A stretch of DNA of 64,000 bases from an uncultured Gammaproteobacteria bacterium (GCA_947259885.1 CAMYNW010000003.1:1-64000), one strand, 5' to 3'; numbered from the stretch's first letter, positions 38,877-48,849 are shown. The notes: a model not told the origin generated them from the sequence alone. A program made the numbers and translations.

Positions 38877-39363
38877 TTAAGCCACCTTTAGTTTCAATCA
38901 ATACGCTTACCGACGCAGCTATTCCCTCTTCTCGACCGCAATAACCAAGACCTTCCGATGTCGTCGCCTTAACATTGATACAATTTTCTGCAATGCCAAG
39001 GTCCGCGGCGATAGTTGTAACCATTTCGGGGGTATAAGGAGCCAATCTCGGTCGCTCAGCAATAATTGTGCAATCTACATTACCAACGCTAAAGTTTGCG
39101 TCCAGCAACATCTTTGCTACTGTCCGGATAAACTCTCGGCTGTCCATGTCACGATAATCCTCGTCCGACGGTGGAAAATGCTTACCGATATCCCCCATTC
39201 CGGCAGCGCCAAGTAGCGCATCGCATAACGCGTGCAACAGAACATCAGCATCTGAGTGTCCCTCCAGACCTAGCCCCCAGTCGATTTCAACACCCCCGAG
39301 AATTAAAGGCCTGCCAGCAACCAACCGATGCACATCAAAACCGTTTCCTATACGCACATTCAT
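38869..39363 (-). CDS. ispF: 2-C-methyl-D-erythritol 2,4-cyclodiphosphate synthase
   Basis: The fifth step of the MEP isoprenoid pathway, releasing CMP to form the cyclic diphosphate. The 164-residue sequence starts MNVRIGNGFDVHRL, with metal ligands D-x-H, HSDADVLLHALCDALLGA and IGKHFPPSDEDYR, and ends in the ATTSEGLGYCGREEGIAA motif. The start overlaps the ispD stop by four bases (ATGA). The standard ispD-ispF pair implies coupled translation. Confidence 0.97.
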   Translation of the reverse strand: MNVRIGNGFDVHRLVAGRPLILGGVEIDWGLGLEGHSDADVLLHALCDALLGAAGMGDIGKHFPPSDEDYRDMDSREFIRTVAKMLLDANFSVGNVDCTIIAERPRLAPYTPEMVTTIAADLGIAENCINVKATTSEGLGYCGREEGIAASVSVLIETKGGLNV

Positions 39364-40064
39364 AGCTGGAGAATCATTCTTGCCAATTCAAGATCAGATT
39401 GACGGGTGATCTTTATATTCAAGGGGTCTCCGTGCACAAGTCGTGGTCGTCGTCCCATCAGCTCCATGGCAACAGATTCGTCCGTGGATGAATGGCCCCT
39501 GCTGATCGCATACTCTAGAGCATTAACCAACTCCCCTACGCGAAACATTTGTGGGGTCATTGCACGCCGTAATCGGTTTCTTGGTTCAGTCGCAATGACC
39601 CGACCTTCATCATCCACTCTTTTCACGGTATCAATTATTTCGCACCCCAGGAGACCACCGCAATCGAATTCTCTGCAATTGGTTATCAGTCGTCGGATAT
39701 CATCAGTTTTGACACAGGGTCTTACTGCATCATGCACTAAAACCCAGTCAGAATCGCCAGCCGACCAGAAATCACGCAGTTTTGACAGCCCGTTCAGCAC
39801 GGTCTGAGCCCGCTCAGCACCCCCTTCCGCTGCGACCGTTTTATCATCTAGCGAAAGAGGAAGTGAAGACCACCATTCATCAGAATCAGATATACCCACT
39901 GCAATACCCCGAATTTCAGATAGATTAACAAAAATCTCGAGAGTCCGATCCAATACTGCTCTGCCGCTGAGGTCAAGATACTGTTTCGGGCGAGCCGAAC
40001 CCATTCTGGTTCCAGTGCCAGCGGCAGGAATCACGCACCAGATGCTTTCGCTTTTAGATGACAT
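39360..40064 (-). CDS. ispD: 2-C-methyl-D-erythritol 4-phosphate cytidylyltransferase
   Basis: The third MEP-pathway enzyme, which joins CTP and MEP. The 234-residue sequence shows VIPAAGTGTRMGSARPKQYLDL (nucleotide loop with Arg and Lys), then VLVHDAVRPCV and ATEPRNRLRRAMTPQMF. Length matches E. coli (236). It starts 93 bases from the divergent mfd gene, so the shared interval holds promoters for both. Cell-division gene ftsB, often found upstream, is absent here. Confidence 0.97.
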   Translation of the reverse strand: MSSKSESIWCVIPAAGTGTRMGSARPKQYLDLSGRAVLDRTLEIFVNLSEIRGIAVGISDSDEWWSSLPLSLDDKTVAAEGGAERAQTVLNGLSKLRDFWSAGDSDWVLVHDAVRPCVKTDDIRRLITNCREFDCGGLLGCEIIDTVKRVDDEGRVIATEPRNRLRRAMTPQMFRVGELVNALEYAISRGHSSTDESVAMELMGRRPRLVHGDPLNIKITRQSDLELARMILQL

Positions 40065-40157
40065 AAAACTCGACTTTGCGACGGTTTGGGAATTTCGGCT
40101 TAGACGGTTAAAATTCGCGCCCTAATTGTATGCCATCAGCTGACTAAATCCTTCTAA

Positions 40158-43100
40158 ATGAATTCACAGTTGTTGCTTAATCCGCCTATACCAAAGAATA
40201 AAGGCACTATCAGCTGGTCAAATCTATATGGCGCCGGACTGGGATTGGCGATAGCCGAAGCTGCCAGACTTTACCAGGGGATTATGCTCGTGGTGCTGGA
40301 TGACCCACGTCAATTACACATTATCGAAACTGAAATTCGTTTCTTTCTTGGGTCGAGCGACGATTCTAGTATTGACGGTATCGATATACTCCGATTTCCA
40401 AGTTGGGAGTGCCTTCCATATGATGTGTTTTCACCTCATCAGGACATCACCTCTGACCGACTTCGGCTATTGTCTCAGATAGGTGATTGTACTCACGGAA
40501 TTGTATTAACGACCACCGAAAACCTTATACAGCGTTTACCGCCAGTAGACTACGTTTTAGGTCATAGTTTTTCGATTAGAGTCGGGGAAACGCTTGATCT
40601 GGACTCGCTAAGAGATCGGCTCACTAACGCTAACTATGTCAACGTGAGCCAGGTGCTTTCACCCGGGGAATTCGCCGTCAGGGGTGGGTTAGTTGATGTC
40701 TTCCCAACAGGCGCCGTCTCCCCTTTTCGGCTTGATTTATTTGATGACGAAGTCGAATCTATTCGTTTATTCGATCCAGACTCCCAGCGTTCAGCGGAAA
40801 CAACCGATCGGATCGAATTACTTCCAGCTAGAGAGTTTCCCATGACGGAGACCGGGATTAAGACCTTCCGTCAGGCCTTTCGAAGAATTTTTGAAGGTGA
40901 CCCACGTAAACAAACTATTTACAACGAGGTTAGCGAAGGCCGTACACCAGCAGGTAGTGAATTTTTCTTTCCACTTTTCTTTGACGATACAGCAACATTT
41001 TTTGACTATTTACCGGATAAGACTCTGTGGTTTTTTGAACAGTCTCTTGGCGATAATGCAAGAACTCGTTGGGCAGAAATCAATGACAGATACGTTAATG
41101 CTAATTATGATCCAAGTCGCAAAGTTCTGCCGCCGGAAATGTTGTTTCTTAATCCAGAGGAGTTGAGCGGCAATCTCGTAACATTAAGAAAAATCACCTA
41201 CGTTCCCGGTAAATCCAAGAAAGCTGACTGGGCAGCGGCCACCGCTTTAACTAAGACTCTCCCGGTCGATCCAAGATCAGAATCGCCCTATCACTTATTA
41301 CTGGATTATCTAAATCTCAAAAATACTCGCATTCTAATTGCATTGGAGACAGCGGGACGACGAGAAGCCATGGAAGCGTTGTTAATCAATCATGAACAGA
41401 ATGCCTTACCCTGCACCAGTTTTGAAGATTTTGTAACTGGCAAGAAAAAGCTGGGCATCTGTGTCGCTCCGATGGAACGTGGCTTAAATCTAACCTCCAT
41501 TGGTGTCGAAATAATTACTGAAAGCCAGCTATACGGCGAGCGGGTGTTTCAACGGCGACGTCGCAGCAGCGAGGCTCAGGATCCCGCATCCCTTATCCGT
41601 TCTCTCGCTGAGCTTAATGAGGGTGACCCCGTAGTCCACATTGAGTATGGCGTAGGGCGATATAGAGGGCTGCAGAACCTGGATATTTATGGAGAAGAAA
41701 CGGAGTTTCTCGTTGTTGAATACCAGAATTCCGACAAGCTATATGTACCAATCCTGTCACTTCATCTTATTTCAAGATTCATCGGCGGTGCTCCAGAAAC
41801 CGCGCCACTGCACCGACTAGGGACAGATCAGTGGCAGAAAGTTAAAAAAAGGGCCCGAGAAAAAGCTTACGATGTCGCCGCCGAATTACTCGAAATTGAA
41901 GCGATGAGAAATGCAAGAGACGGCAACGCCATGCTCATTGAACAAGAAGACTATGATGCTTTTACCAGCCGCTTTCCGTTCGAGGAAACGGCAGATCAGG
42001 AGCGCGCGATTAATGAAGTGGTCGGGGATCTTGCCTCACCAGAACCAATGGATCGCTTGGTATGCGGCGATGTAGGATTTGGCAAAACAGAGGTGGCTCT
42101 GAGAGCGTCTTATGTGGCTGTCCAGAATAAGAAACAGGTAGCAATACTGGTCCCAACCACGTTGCTTGCACAACAGCATCACCAGACATTCGTTGACCGT
42201 TTTGCTGATCTTCCAATTACAGTTGAACTTTTATCGAGGTTCAGGAGCAAGAAGGATATCGATATGCTGATCGCCGCCATGAAAATCGGTCAGCCTGATA
42301 TCGTCATCGGCACTCACCGATTACTGCAGGATGACATCCAGTTCCGTGACCTTGGCCTGTTAATTATTGATGAAGAACAGCGCTTTGGCGTAAGACAGAA
42401 AGAAAAAATAAAGCGCTTACGCAGTCAGGTTGACATCCTCACTCTTACCGCGACCCCTATTCCTCGCACCCTTAACATTACTATGTCAGGGTTACGTTCG
42501 ATTTCTATTATTGCTACCCCACCATCTACCAGGCTTTCGATAAAGACATTTGTCAGAGACTGGAACAGAGGACTAATTAGAGAAGCCTGTCTACGGGAAA
42601 TCCGCCGAGGAGGTCAGGTGTACTACCTGCATAATAATATCCGCACAATTGAACGCACCGTGGACGAACTGAAAGAGTTAGTCCCGGAAGCAGAAATCAA
42701 CTTCGGGCACGGACAAATGGGGGAACTGCAGCTGGAACGTGTAATGCAGGATTTTTATCATCAGAGATTCAATATTCTCGTATGCAGCACCATAATCGAA
42801 AGTGGGATCGATATACCCAGCGCAAATACCATCATTATAGATCGAGCAGATAAATTCGGATTGGCTCAGTTGCACCAACTGAGAGGCCGAGTTGGCCGAT
42901 CGCACCATCAAGCTTATGCATATCTCCTGGTTCCGGATCGTCGTATAATTACAAATGATGCGAGGAAGAGGCTGGAAGCTATTGATTCTATGGATGATTT
43001 AGGTGCAGGATTTGCCCTGGCATCGCATGATTTAGAAATTAGAGGCGCTGGAGAACTTCTGGGCGAAACACAGAGTGGAAGCATTGACGATGTCGGATTC

Positions 43101-43640
43101 AGCCTTTACAGTGAATACTTGGCGATGGCTGTTAAATCTATAAAAGAAAATAAAATCCCTGATGCGCTAGAACCAACTAAAAATCCAACAATCATCGAAA
43201 TTCATGTACCAGCGTTATTTCATGAAGATTACCTCGGAAACACTCATACTCGATTAATACTTTACAAACGAATTTCCAGTGCAAGCGATCACGCAGCGCT
43301 CGAAGAACTGCAGATTGAAACCATTGACCGTTTTGGATTGCTTCCGGAGGCCGGTAAAAACCTTTTCCGCCTTACCGGGATAAGACTGTTGGCAGAAAGA
43401 ATTGGAATTGCCAAAATGGATATTGGTGATAATGGTGGGCTTATTGAATTCAATGAAGAATTAGCCATCGACGCTTCTACGATCCTCAATCTAATTCAGT
43501 CGAATCCTCACCATTACCAATTGGCTGGACCAAGCGCCCTGCTGATTAAAGGTCAATTTGAAGATCCCGCTGAAAGGTTGATTTTTTGCGAAAAACTAAT
43601 GGATAACCTTGCACAAGGATTGCCTGAAAGAGTGGGTTGA
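40158..43640 (+). CDS. mfd: Transcription-repair coupling factor
   Basis: A 1160-residue translocase (E. coli 1148) that removes RNA polymerase stalled at DNA damage and recruits UvrA. Order: UvrB-like region (about 1-350, with RFPSWECLPYDVFSPHQD), RNA-polymerase-interacting domain with YGVGRYRGLQNL (about 490-560), then RecG-type helicase motifs: CGDVGFGKTEVALRA (Walker A), IIDEEQRFG (DEEQ), TLTATPIPRTLN and QLRGRVGRS. The C-terminal TRCF domain (about 1010-1160) masks UvrA binding. csiV follows after 51 bases as in Pseudomonas. Confidence 0.97.
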   Translation: MNSQLLLNPPIPKNKGTISWSNLYGAGLGLAIAEAARLYQGIMLVVLDDPRQLHIIETEIRFFLGSSDDSSIDGIDILRFPSWECLPYDVFSPHQDITSDRLRLLSQIGDCTHGIVLTTTENLIQRLPPVDYVLGHSFSIRVGETLDLDSLRDRLTNANYVNVSQVLSPGEFAVRGGLVDVFPTGAVSPFRLDLFDDEVESIRLFDPDSQRSAETTDRIELLPAREFPMTETGIKTFRQAFRRIFEGDPRKQTIYNEVSEGRTPAGSEFFFPLFFDDTATFFDYLPDKTLWFFEQSLGDNARTRWAEINDRYVNANYDPSRKVLPPEMLFLNPEELSGNLVTLRKITYVPGKSKKADWAAATALTKTLPVDPRSESPYHLLLDYLNLKNTRILIALETAGRREAMEALLINHEQNALPCTSFEDFVTGKKKLGICVAPMERGLNLTSIGVEIITESQLYGERVFQRRRRSSEAQDPASLIRSLAELNEGDPVVHIEYGVGRYRGLQNLDIYGEETEFLVVEYQNSDKLYVPILSLHLISRFIGGAPETAPLHRLGTDQWQKVKKRAREKAYDVAAELLEIEAMRNARDGNAMLIEQEDYDAFTSRFPFEETADQERAINEVVGDLASPEPMDRLVCGDVGFGKTEVALRASYVAVQNKKQVAILVPTTLLAQQHHQTFVDRFADLPITVELLSRFRSKKDIDMLIAAMKIGQPDIVIGTHRLLQDDIQFRDLGLLIIDEEQRFGVRQKEKIKRLRSQVDILTLTATPIPRTLNITMSGLRSISIIATPPSTRLSIKTFVRDWNRGLIREACLREIRRGGQVYYLHNNIRTIERTVDELKELVPEAEINFGHGQMGELQLERVMQDFYHQRFNILVCSTIIESGIDIPSANTIIIDRADKFGLAQLHQLRGRVGRSHHQAYAYLLVPDRRIITNDARKRLEAIDSMDDLGAGFALASHDLEIRGAGELLGETQSGSIDDVGFSLYSEYLAMAVKSIKENKIPDALEPTKNPTIIEIHVPALFHEDYLGNTHTRLILYKRISSASDHAALEELQIETIDRFGLLPEAGKNLFRLTGIRLLAERIGIAKMDIGDNGGLIEFNEELAIDASTILNLIQSNPHHYQLAGPSALLIKGQFEDPAERLIFCEKLMDNLAQGLPERVG

Positions 43641-43691
43641 AATAGCATGGTACTATCCCGAGCGACTGGTTTCAGAACAAAAGGCGAAGAA

Positions 43692-44243
43692 ATGAAAAAG
43701 TTGGCAATATTTTTGTTCTTTTTTGTGCAAATTTTTGCGCTGCCAGCTCTTGCGAGGGATTATCAAATTGAGCTGCTGGTATTTGAGCCAAAAAATCCAT
43801 CCTCAGAATCAGAGGAACAGTGGAATGCCGGCTCCAATCAGATTCTAGCCGACCAGGAATCTATGAGAGGGATCGCTGTTGCTGCAGTGAATCTACCACT
43901 GCAAAAGGGCGTCAGCAGACTAAAAAGGATTGAATCGGAATTGCTCAGTTCTGGCTATCGACTACTCGTATCGACAAGTTGGCCTCAACCTGCCGAAGTT
44001 TATCAACGTGCTCCAATTGTCAATATCAGTCGTTCCGACAACAAAATGATTGGGTTCCTTAAAGTCTATAAAACTTCGCTAATATTCGTTGATGTCAATC
44101 TTGGTCTTGTTGACGCACTGATTGATCCTGTCCTCCCTACCTTTTTCATAAGCGAAAAGCGCAGAGTTAAATTCAAGGAAGTTCACTACTTCGACCACCC
44201 AAAGTTTGGCGCCATTCTCACTGTATGGCCGGTGGAGGAGTGA
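43692..44243 (+). CDS. csiV: CsiV-family periplasmic protein
   Basis: A 183-residue exported protein of the CsiV family, known as a peptidoglycan-associated protein that helps cell-wall integrity in Shewanella. A signal peptide (KKLAIFLFFFVQIFALPALA) is followed by DYQIELLVFEPKN, the family's common start. The C-terminus has ISEKRRVKFKEVHYFDHPKFGAI, also typical. I choose ATG 43692, after AGGCGAAGA, over the in-frame ATG at 43647 because only the former begins directly with a signal sequence. The mfd-csiV adjacency supports the call. Confidence 0.85.
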   Translation: MKKLAIFLFFFVQIFALPALARDYQIELLVFEPKNPSSESEEQWNAGSNQILADQESMRGIAVAAVNLPLQKGVSRLKRIESELLSSGYRLLVSTSWPQPAEVYQRAPIVNISRSDNKMIGFLKVYKTSLIFVDVNLGLVDALIDPVLPTFFISEKRRVKFKEVHYFDHPKFGAILTVWPVEE

Positions 44244-44321
44244 TTTACTGGAATTTGTCTAATGTAAATGGATTGAATTCATTACCAGATAAGCTTTTAA
44301 AGCGCACAACCTTGCTATAAC

Positions 44322-45050
44322 CTAATAATTCTTTAGGATTTCTAATGCCTTTCTAGCACCCGTTAACAGGTGTTTTTGAATTGTTTCGAGGGTAATCGAT
44401 TCGTTGCCCCTGCCTGCTGCAGGATTTACAACAATTGCAATACAGGCATAGTCAATAGCTAGCTCCTTCGCAAGAGCAGTTTCAGGCATCCCGGTCATAC
44501 CCACTATACTCGCCCCATCACGCTCCAATTTATCGATTTCTGCCGGAGTTTCGAATCTTGGACCCTGTGTGGCCGCATAGGTACCCTTCTGCACCACCTG
44601 GATGGAGGATTTATTGGCAGCAAGAATTAGTCTCCGGCGAAGAACCGAAGAATAAGGCTCGGTAAAATCGATATGATGGACATTGTCAGACTCGCCATCG
44701 AAAAATGTATGATCCCTTCCCCATGTGTAATCAATCAACTGGTCCGGAATGACAATTGACCCTGGCACGAGACTTTCATCGATGCCCCCCACAGCGGCAA
44801 AGGCAATAATGCGATTTACACCATAATTCTTCAGTGCCCAGATGTTTGCGCGATAATTTACCTTATGTGGCGGTATGGTATGTCCTGCACCATGTCGAGG
44901 CAGAAACACGTAGGACGAACCAAACAACTTTCCGCTGATTACGATCCCGGAAGGATCGCCATAAGGTGTTCTTACTACCGTTCGTTTCTTGACCTCAAGT
45001 TTCTCGATTGTATCAAGGCCAGAACCTCCGATAATTGCTGTGGTATTCAT
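44322..45050 (-). CDS. mtnP: S-methyl-5'-thioinosine/thioadenosine phosphorylase
   Basis: A 242-residue purine-nucleoside phosphorylase of the MTAP class. The start TAIIGGSGLD and the phosphate loop FLPRHGAGHTIPPHKVNYRAN are diagnostic, followed by GTYAATQGPRFETPAEI and GMTGMPETALAKEL. Pseudomonas has a closely related protein at the same position (after mfd and csiV) that prefers methylthioinosine, made from methylthioadenosine by a deaminase. The context favours that substrate, but residues alone do not prove it. It is at the 3' end of the long glycan-gene run and may have its own promoter. Confidence 0.9.
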   Translation of the reverse strand: MNTTAIIGGSGLDTIEKLEVKKRTVVRTPYGDPSGIVISGKLFGSSYVFLPRHGAGHTIPPHKVNYRANIWALKNYGVNRIIAFAAVGGIDESLVPGSIVIPDQLIDYTWGRDHTFFDGESDNVHHIDFTEPYSSVLRRRLILAANKSSIQVVQKGTYAATQGPRFETPAEIDKLERDGASIVGMTGMPETALAKELAIDYACIAIVVNPAAGRGNESITLETIQKHLLTGARKALEILKNY

Positions 45051-45081
45051 CTATGGGCCACTAATCTGTTGGCAGTGCAAA

Positions 45082-46836
45082 TCATGGATTAAAATCTCCA
45101 GGGCTGAATCCAAAGTCTCGCACGGCATCGTCAATTGAAAAAATCTGGTCGACCGACATCCGGTCTGCAACCTGAGGCGTCAACATTCTTAAACCAGGAA
45201 CCTTGCTGAGCATGATCAGGATTGTTCGGGCTAAAGAACGTGACAATGAGATAAATCGCGGGCGCCTTCCAAGGCTGGTAAATACTCTTTCGAGCATCTC
45301 TTTGTAACTCAAAACTTCATTTCCACCGATATTGTATCGGGTACCCGTGACATCCTGATCTATTAATCGTATGCAGGCGCTTGCGACATCCCGGGCATGC
45401 ACCGGCTGCCGTAGTCCCGACCCTGCCCCTACAAGTGGGAACACCCCTAGCAGCATGATTACCCTTTTAACCAAATTAATGTTTCTATTACGCGGCCCTC
45501 CATAGATCATGGTAGGCCTTAATACAGTATAGTCCGCACCGACCTTGTAGGCATACTGTTCAATCCATAGCTCGCCGTCCAGTAGTTGTTGTGCTACTAG
45601 AGACTCATTAGGATGCTCGCTACCTGATTTGACTTCAGCGCTGGTGGAACTTAATGCGATGATTCTCTTAGGAGGCTGACCCCTGAATACATCTTCAAAG
45701 ACACTCGCCGTCCAGATCGGTGCTAGATGTATCCATTTAGCAATTTGCGGATGGTCATCTATAGGTGCCTTCGAAAAATAGCTGCTTGATAACCATCGTA
45801 CATTCTGGATTCTTGCTCGATTAGCGCTCGAGCGACTCAAAGCAATGATTCCTTTCTCAGACTGAGATAGCTCGTTCAGCAGAAAATCACCTACATCAGT
45901 AGTGGCTCCACTGACTAGAACGTTGGGGCAAGAAAAATTAAGAGCAGGCTCCGGATTGGTTTCCTGTCCATGCTTTCCATGAAAGAAAGAGTTCAGTTTA
46001 CTTCTCAAGATCACTGTAACATAGTGTGACCATACCAATAGAGGGGCAACTAGAACTCTTACCAGCACATGTTTCCTATAGTACTTCAAATAATAGTTCA
46101 TCATCCCTTGATGTTTTAGTTTCTCCACTTTGGTGTAACTTGTTCCACTGGAGCCACCCTGCCGATGGAACACTGATACGCCTGGCTCAAACAAAACCGT
46201 GTGGCCTGCATCGCGCATTTTTCGGCAGATATCGAGATCTTCACAGTGCAGAAAGTAAGATTCGTCCATCCCCCCAACCTCATCCATGAACTGCGTGCGA
46301 AGCATCATAGCAGAACCGGAAACAGCACCAACGGTTACTGGATGCTCCGGCATTGGCCGTTCCGTCAGATCTACTCCTTCGAAATGATTTGAAAGCCCCA
46401 GTGCGGTCACAATACTGCGGCCTAAAGTCGGCTCATTACGTCTACATCCGCGCTGCTCAGTTCCATCCTCATTAAACACTAACGCACCAACGATTCCAGC
46501 GTCAGGATGCTGCTGCAGAACATCACAAAGCTTTTTGATTGAATGTGGATGTACTTTGCAGTCTGGGTTCAATAGGGCTAAAAATTCGCAATCGAGCTTC
46601 GAACGTCCAACATTGACTGCACGTGAAAATCCAAGATTGGCATCATTTAAAACAATTTCCAGTTGGTGTATATCAGTATCAAGATGTTTTATTGATTCAA
46701 TACTTTGGTCAGCGGAATTATTATCAACAACCACGATTGAAAGTGGCAAATGTGACGCGTATAAACTCTTAAGACAGCGCTTAAGAAACTGACCGCTGTT
46801 GAAATTGACAATGATTACGCCGGGACGACTACTCAT
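45082..46836 (-). CDS. Glycosyltransferase family 2 fused to an SDR-like (epimerase-fold) domain
   Basis: A 584-residue fusion. Residues about 1-240 are a GT2 (rhamnosyltransferase-like) domain: VIIVNFNSGQFLKRCLKSL, VVVDNNSADQSI, FLALLNPDCKV as the metal/donor site, and ESYFLHCEDLDICRKM. A hydrophobic segment near 255-280 could anchor it to the inner membrane. Residues about 300-584 are an extended SDR fold (NVLVSGATTDVGDFLL, LRPTMIYGGPRNRNI, RQPVHARDVASAC, TRYNIGGNEVLSY). The dinucleotide glycine motif lacks its middle Gly and no YxxxK catalytic pair is visible, so epimerase activity is doubtful. Start at ATG 46836, overlapping the preceding stop by eight bases. The acceptor is unknown. Confidence 0.85.
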   Translation of the reverse strand: MSSRPGVIIVNFNSGQFLKRCLKSLYASHLPLSIVVVDNNSADQSIESIKHLDTDIHQLEIVLNDANLGFSRAVNVGRSKLDCEFLALLNPDCKVHPHSIKKLCDVLQQHPDAGIVGALVFNEDGTEQRGCRRNEPTLGRSIVTALGLSNHFEGVDLTERPMPEHPVTVGAVSGSAMMLRTQFMDEVGGMDESYFLHCEDLDICRKMRDAGHTVLFEPGVSVFHRQGGSSGTSYTKVEKLKHQGMMNYYLKYYRKHVLVRVLVAPLLVWSHYVTVILRSKLNSFFHGKHGQETNPEPALNFSCPNVLVSGATTDVGDFLLNELSQSEKGIIALSRSSANRARIQNVRWLSSSYFSKAPIDDHPQIAKWIHLAPIWTASVFEDVFRGQPPKRIIALSSTSAEVKSGSEHPNESLVAQQLLDGELWIEQYAYKVGADYTVLRPTMIYGGPRNRNINLVKRVIMLLGVFPLVGAGSGLRQPVHARDVASACIRLIDQDVTGTRYNIGGNEVLSYKEMLERVFTSLGRRPRFISLSRSLARTILIMLSKVPGLRMLTPQVADRMSVDQIFSIDDAVRDFGFSPGDFNP

Positions 46837-47815
46837 TACGCATAAAATAAGGGGCAAGTGGATGCGTCACCATGATTTCTTTCAGTGCCTGATTGGTGAC
46901 AACGCGAGTCTTCTGAACTTGGGACCGATTACGAAACACCGCAGGCAACCCGCAGATTGCATCCCATTTTGCTTTAAGAATGATCTTCGGACGCCCTTTA
47001 AATGTGTAGTAAAAAACAGAAATTAAGTTAAGGATTAAATGCTGTGGCAAATACCACCAGAATAGTGCAGTCGGCATATTTTTAAAATACGTCCAAACCA
47101 AATTTCGATGACCATGATAGACAGTAAAATCACTGTCACTTCCAGTAACACCTGATCCGGCGTGATAAACAATGCAATGATCGAGGTGCAGACAATCCGC
47201 ACCTAATAATCGCATTCTAAAAGCTAAATCTATATCCTCGTTGTAACAGAAATAAGATTCGTCAAAATCTCCAGCTTGCCGAACTAAATCAATGTTATAC
47301 AAGGCAGCAGCGGCGCACGGAGAAAATACCCGATCCGAGATACTTCTGTTGCGGGTCACGGGCGCACCATGGTCCCTACGCCAGACTAGCCCGCAGACAT
47401 GATAATAATCCCCTGTGCCATCCAGTAGCTGTACATTTTGAGCATCTATTAGCCGACAGGAAAAAAACCGCTTAGTAGGGTGGTCTATTACACCCTGCCT
47501 CAAATGCTCAAGCCAATTTGGGCTTGCTACCGCATCTGGATTCAGTAGCGCCACCCATCGGCAATCGCTTATTAATTTAATCGCGTGGTTATTGGCTGCT
47601 GCGAAACCTATATTTTCAGATTCACGAATCAGTTCTACTCCAGGATAATGCTCCAACACAAAATCCGCTGAGCCATCATCGCTATTATTATCTACAACCA
47701 GAATTCGGTCAGCAGGACTGGTTTGATTAAGCAAAGAATCTAAACATGCATCAAGAAAATCACCACTATTATAGTTAACCACTATTACAGCGATCGTTTG
47801 CTTCGAATCGGTCAT
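46829..47815 (-). CDS. Glycosyltransferase family 2 (rhamnosyltransferase-like)
   Basis: A 328-residue GT2 enzyme with the GT-A fold. It opens IAVIVVNYNSGDFLDACLDS, has VVDNNSDDGSADFV, ENIGFAAANNHAI and WVALLNPDAVASP, the nucleotide-sugar and metal-binding region. CGLVWRRDHGAPV and ESYFCYNEDIDLAFRMRLLGA hold the likely catalytic base. The C-terminus is amphipathic and basic, as in membrane-associated rhamnosyltransferases (WbbL-like). It resembles the N-terminal half of the fusion gene that follows with an 8-base overlap, so the two may be ancient duplicates acting on successive sugars. Confidence 0.88.
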   Translation of the reverse strand: MTDSKQTIAVIVVNYNSGDFLDACLDSLLNQTSPADRILVVDNNSDDGSADFVLEHYPGVELIRESENIGFAAANNHAIKLISDCRWVALLNPDAVASPNWLEHLRQGVIDHPTKRFFSCRLIDAQNVQLLDGTGDYYHVCGLVWRRDHGAPVTRNRSISDRVFSPCAAAALYNIDLVRQAGDFDESYFCYNEDIDLAFRMRLLGADCLHLDHCIVYHAGSGVTGSDSDFTVYHGHRNLVWTYFKNMPTALFWWYLPQHLILNLISVFYYTFKGRPKIILKAKWDAICGLPAVFRNRSQVQKTRVVTNQALKEIMVTHPLAPYFMRNE

Positions 47816-47842
47816 CGCTAGTTGAAATTCAAAGCAAGCAGA

Positions 47843-48823
47843 TTAATCTTTTCGCAACAACTTGCGGATAGTATAAATTGGTTTATCTTGTGCCTCATGA
47901 TAGGTTCTAGTCATGAGCTCAGCGAGTAGTCCGACTGTAATAAACTGGAGACCGATAAAAAGAAGCAATATGCCGAGAAGAAGCAGCGGACGATCTGACA
48001 TTGGAACCTGGTAGAAGAGCTTTTCAATGGTCAGGTACAGACATATAAGAAACCCGATGAAACCACTGATTAGTCCAAATGAACCGAAAAACTGCAGCGG
48101 CTTACTGGAATAGCGCAGTAAGAACTTAACAGTAATCAAATCGAGTACCACTCTGAATGTTCGGGAAATCCCGTATTTCGACTCGCCGGCCACACGCGGG
48201 CGGTGGTTGACTTTGACTTCAGCAATACTGACCCCGACAGCGCTGGCTAAAGCTGGAATGAATCGATGCATCTCTCCGTATAATGATATTTGCTTGACTA
48301 CGTCGTGACGAAACGCCTTTAACGAGCATCCATAGTCATGTAACTTTACGTCTGTTGCCCAGGAGATCAGTTTGTTGGCTATCCTAGACGGTAGCAAACG
48401 GAGCAGATATCCATCTTTACGATCGTGGCGCCACCCAGATACCAGGTCATACCCCTCTTCAATTTTATCAAGCAGCTTGGGGATATCCGCCGGATCATTT
48501 TGCCGATCAGCGTCCATTGCTACAACTACTTGTCCCCTAGCAAACTCAAAGCCAGCAGCCATTGCCGCTGTCTGTCCAAAATTTCGTCTGAATTCAACCA
48601 CCACTACACGAGTATAGATTCGATGGAGATCCCTCAATTTCTCTAGAGTCGAGTCACTGCTGCCGTCATCAACATAGATCACTTCACTCTGACCTTCTAT
48701 AGTATCTAATACAGCTGCAATCTCATTATGCAGCTCTGTTATATTGTCTTCCTCGTTGAATACGGGCAATACTACCGATAATTTCAAGGTAGGTTTGTCG
48801 TAGCCTTTTCGGGAATTATTCAT
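47843..48823 (-). CDS. Polyprenyl-phosphate glycosyltransferase (GtrB/DPM-like GT2)
   Basis: A 326-residue enzyme that loads a sugar onto undecaprenyl phosphate at the cytoplasmic face of the inner membrane. The catalytic domain (about 1-230) shows SVVLPVFNEEDNI, VIYVDDGSSDST, FGQTAAMAAGF and AMDADRQNDP, then GWRHDRKDGY. Two C-terminal transmembrane helices (FFGSFGLISGFIGFLICLYL and LLLLGILLLFIGLQFITVGL) match ArnC and GtrB. The sugar is unknown; with ugd nearby, aminoarabinose-like decoration of lipid A is one option, but no arnA/arnB is seen here. It shares a transcript with rfbA (27-base gap). Confidence 0.9.
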   Translation of the reverse strand: MNNSRKGYDKPTLKLSVVLPVFNEEDNITELHNEIAAVLDTIEGQSEVIYVDDGSSDSTLEKLRDLHRIYTRVVVVEFRRNFGQTAAMAAGFEFARGQVVVAMDADRQNDPADIPKLLDKIEEGYDLVSGWRHDRKDGYLLRLLPSRIANKLISWATDVKLHDYGCSLKAFRHDVVKQISLYGEMHRFIPALASAVGVSIAEVKVNHRPRVAGESKYGISRTFRVVLDLITVKFLLRYSSKPLQFFGSFGLISGFIGFLICLYLTIEKLFYQVPMSDRPLLLLGILLLFIGLQFITVGLLAELMTRTYHEAQDKPIYTIRKLLRKD

Positions 48824-48849
48824 GTCTTGTTATTGTTTAATGCCGTCGT

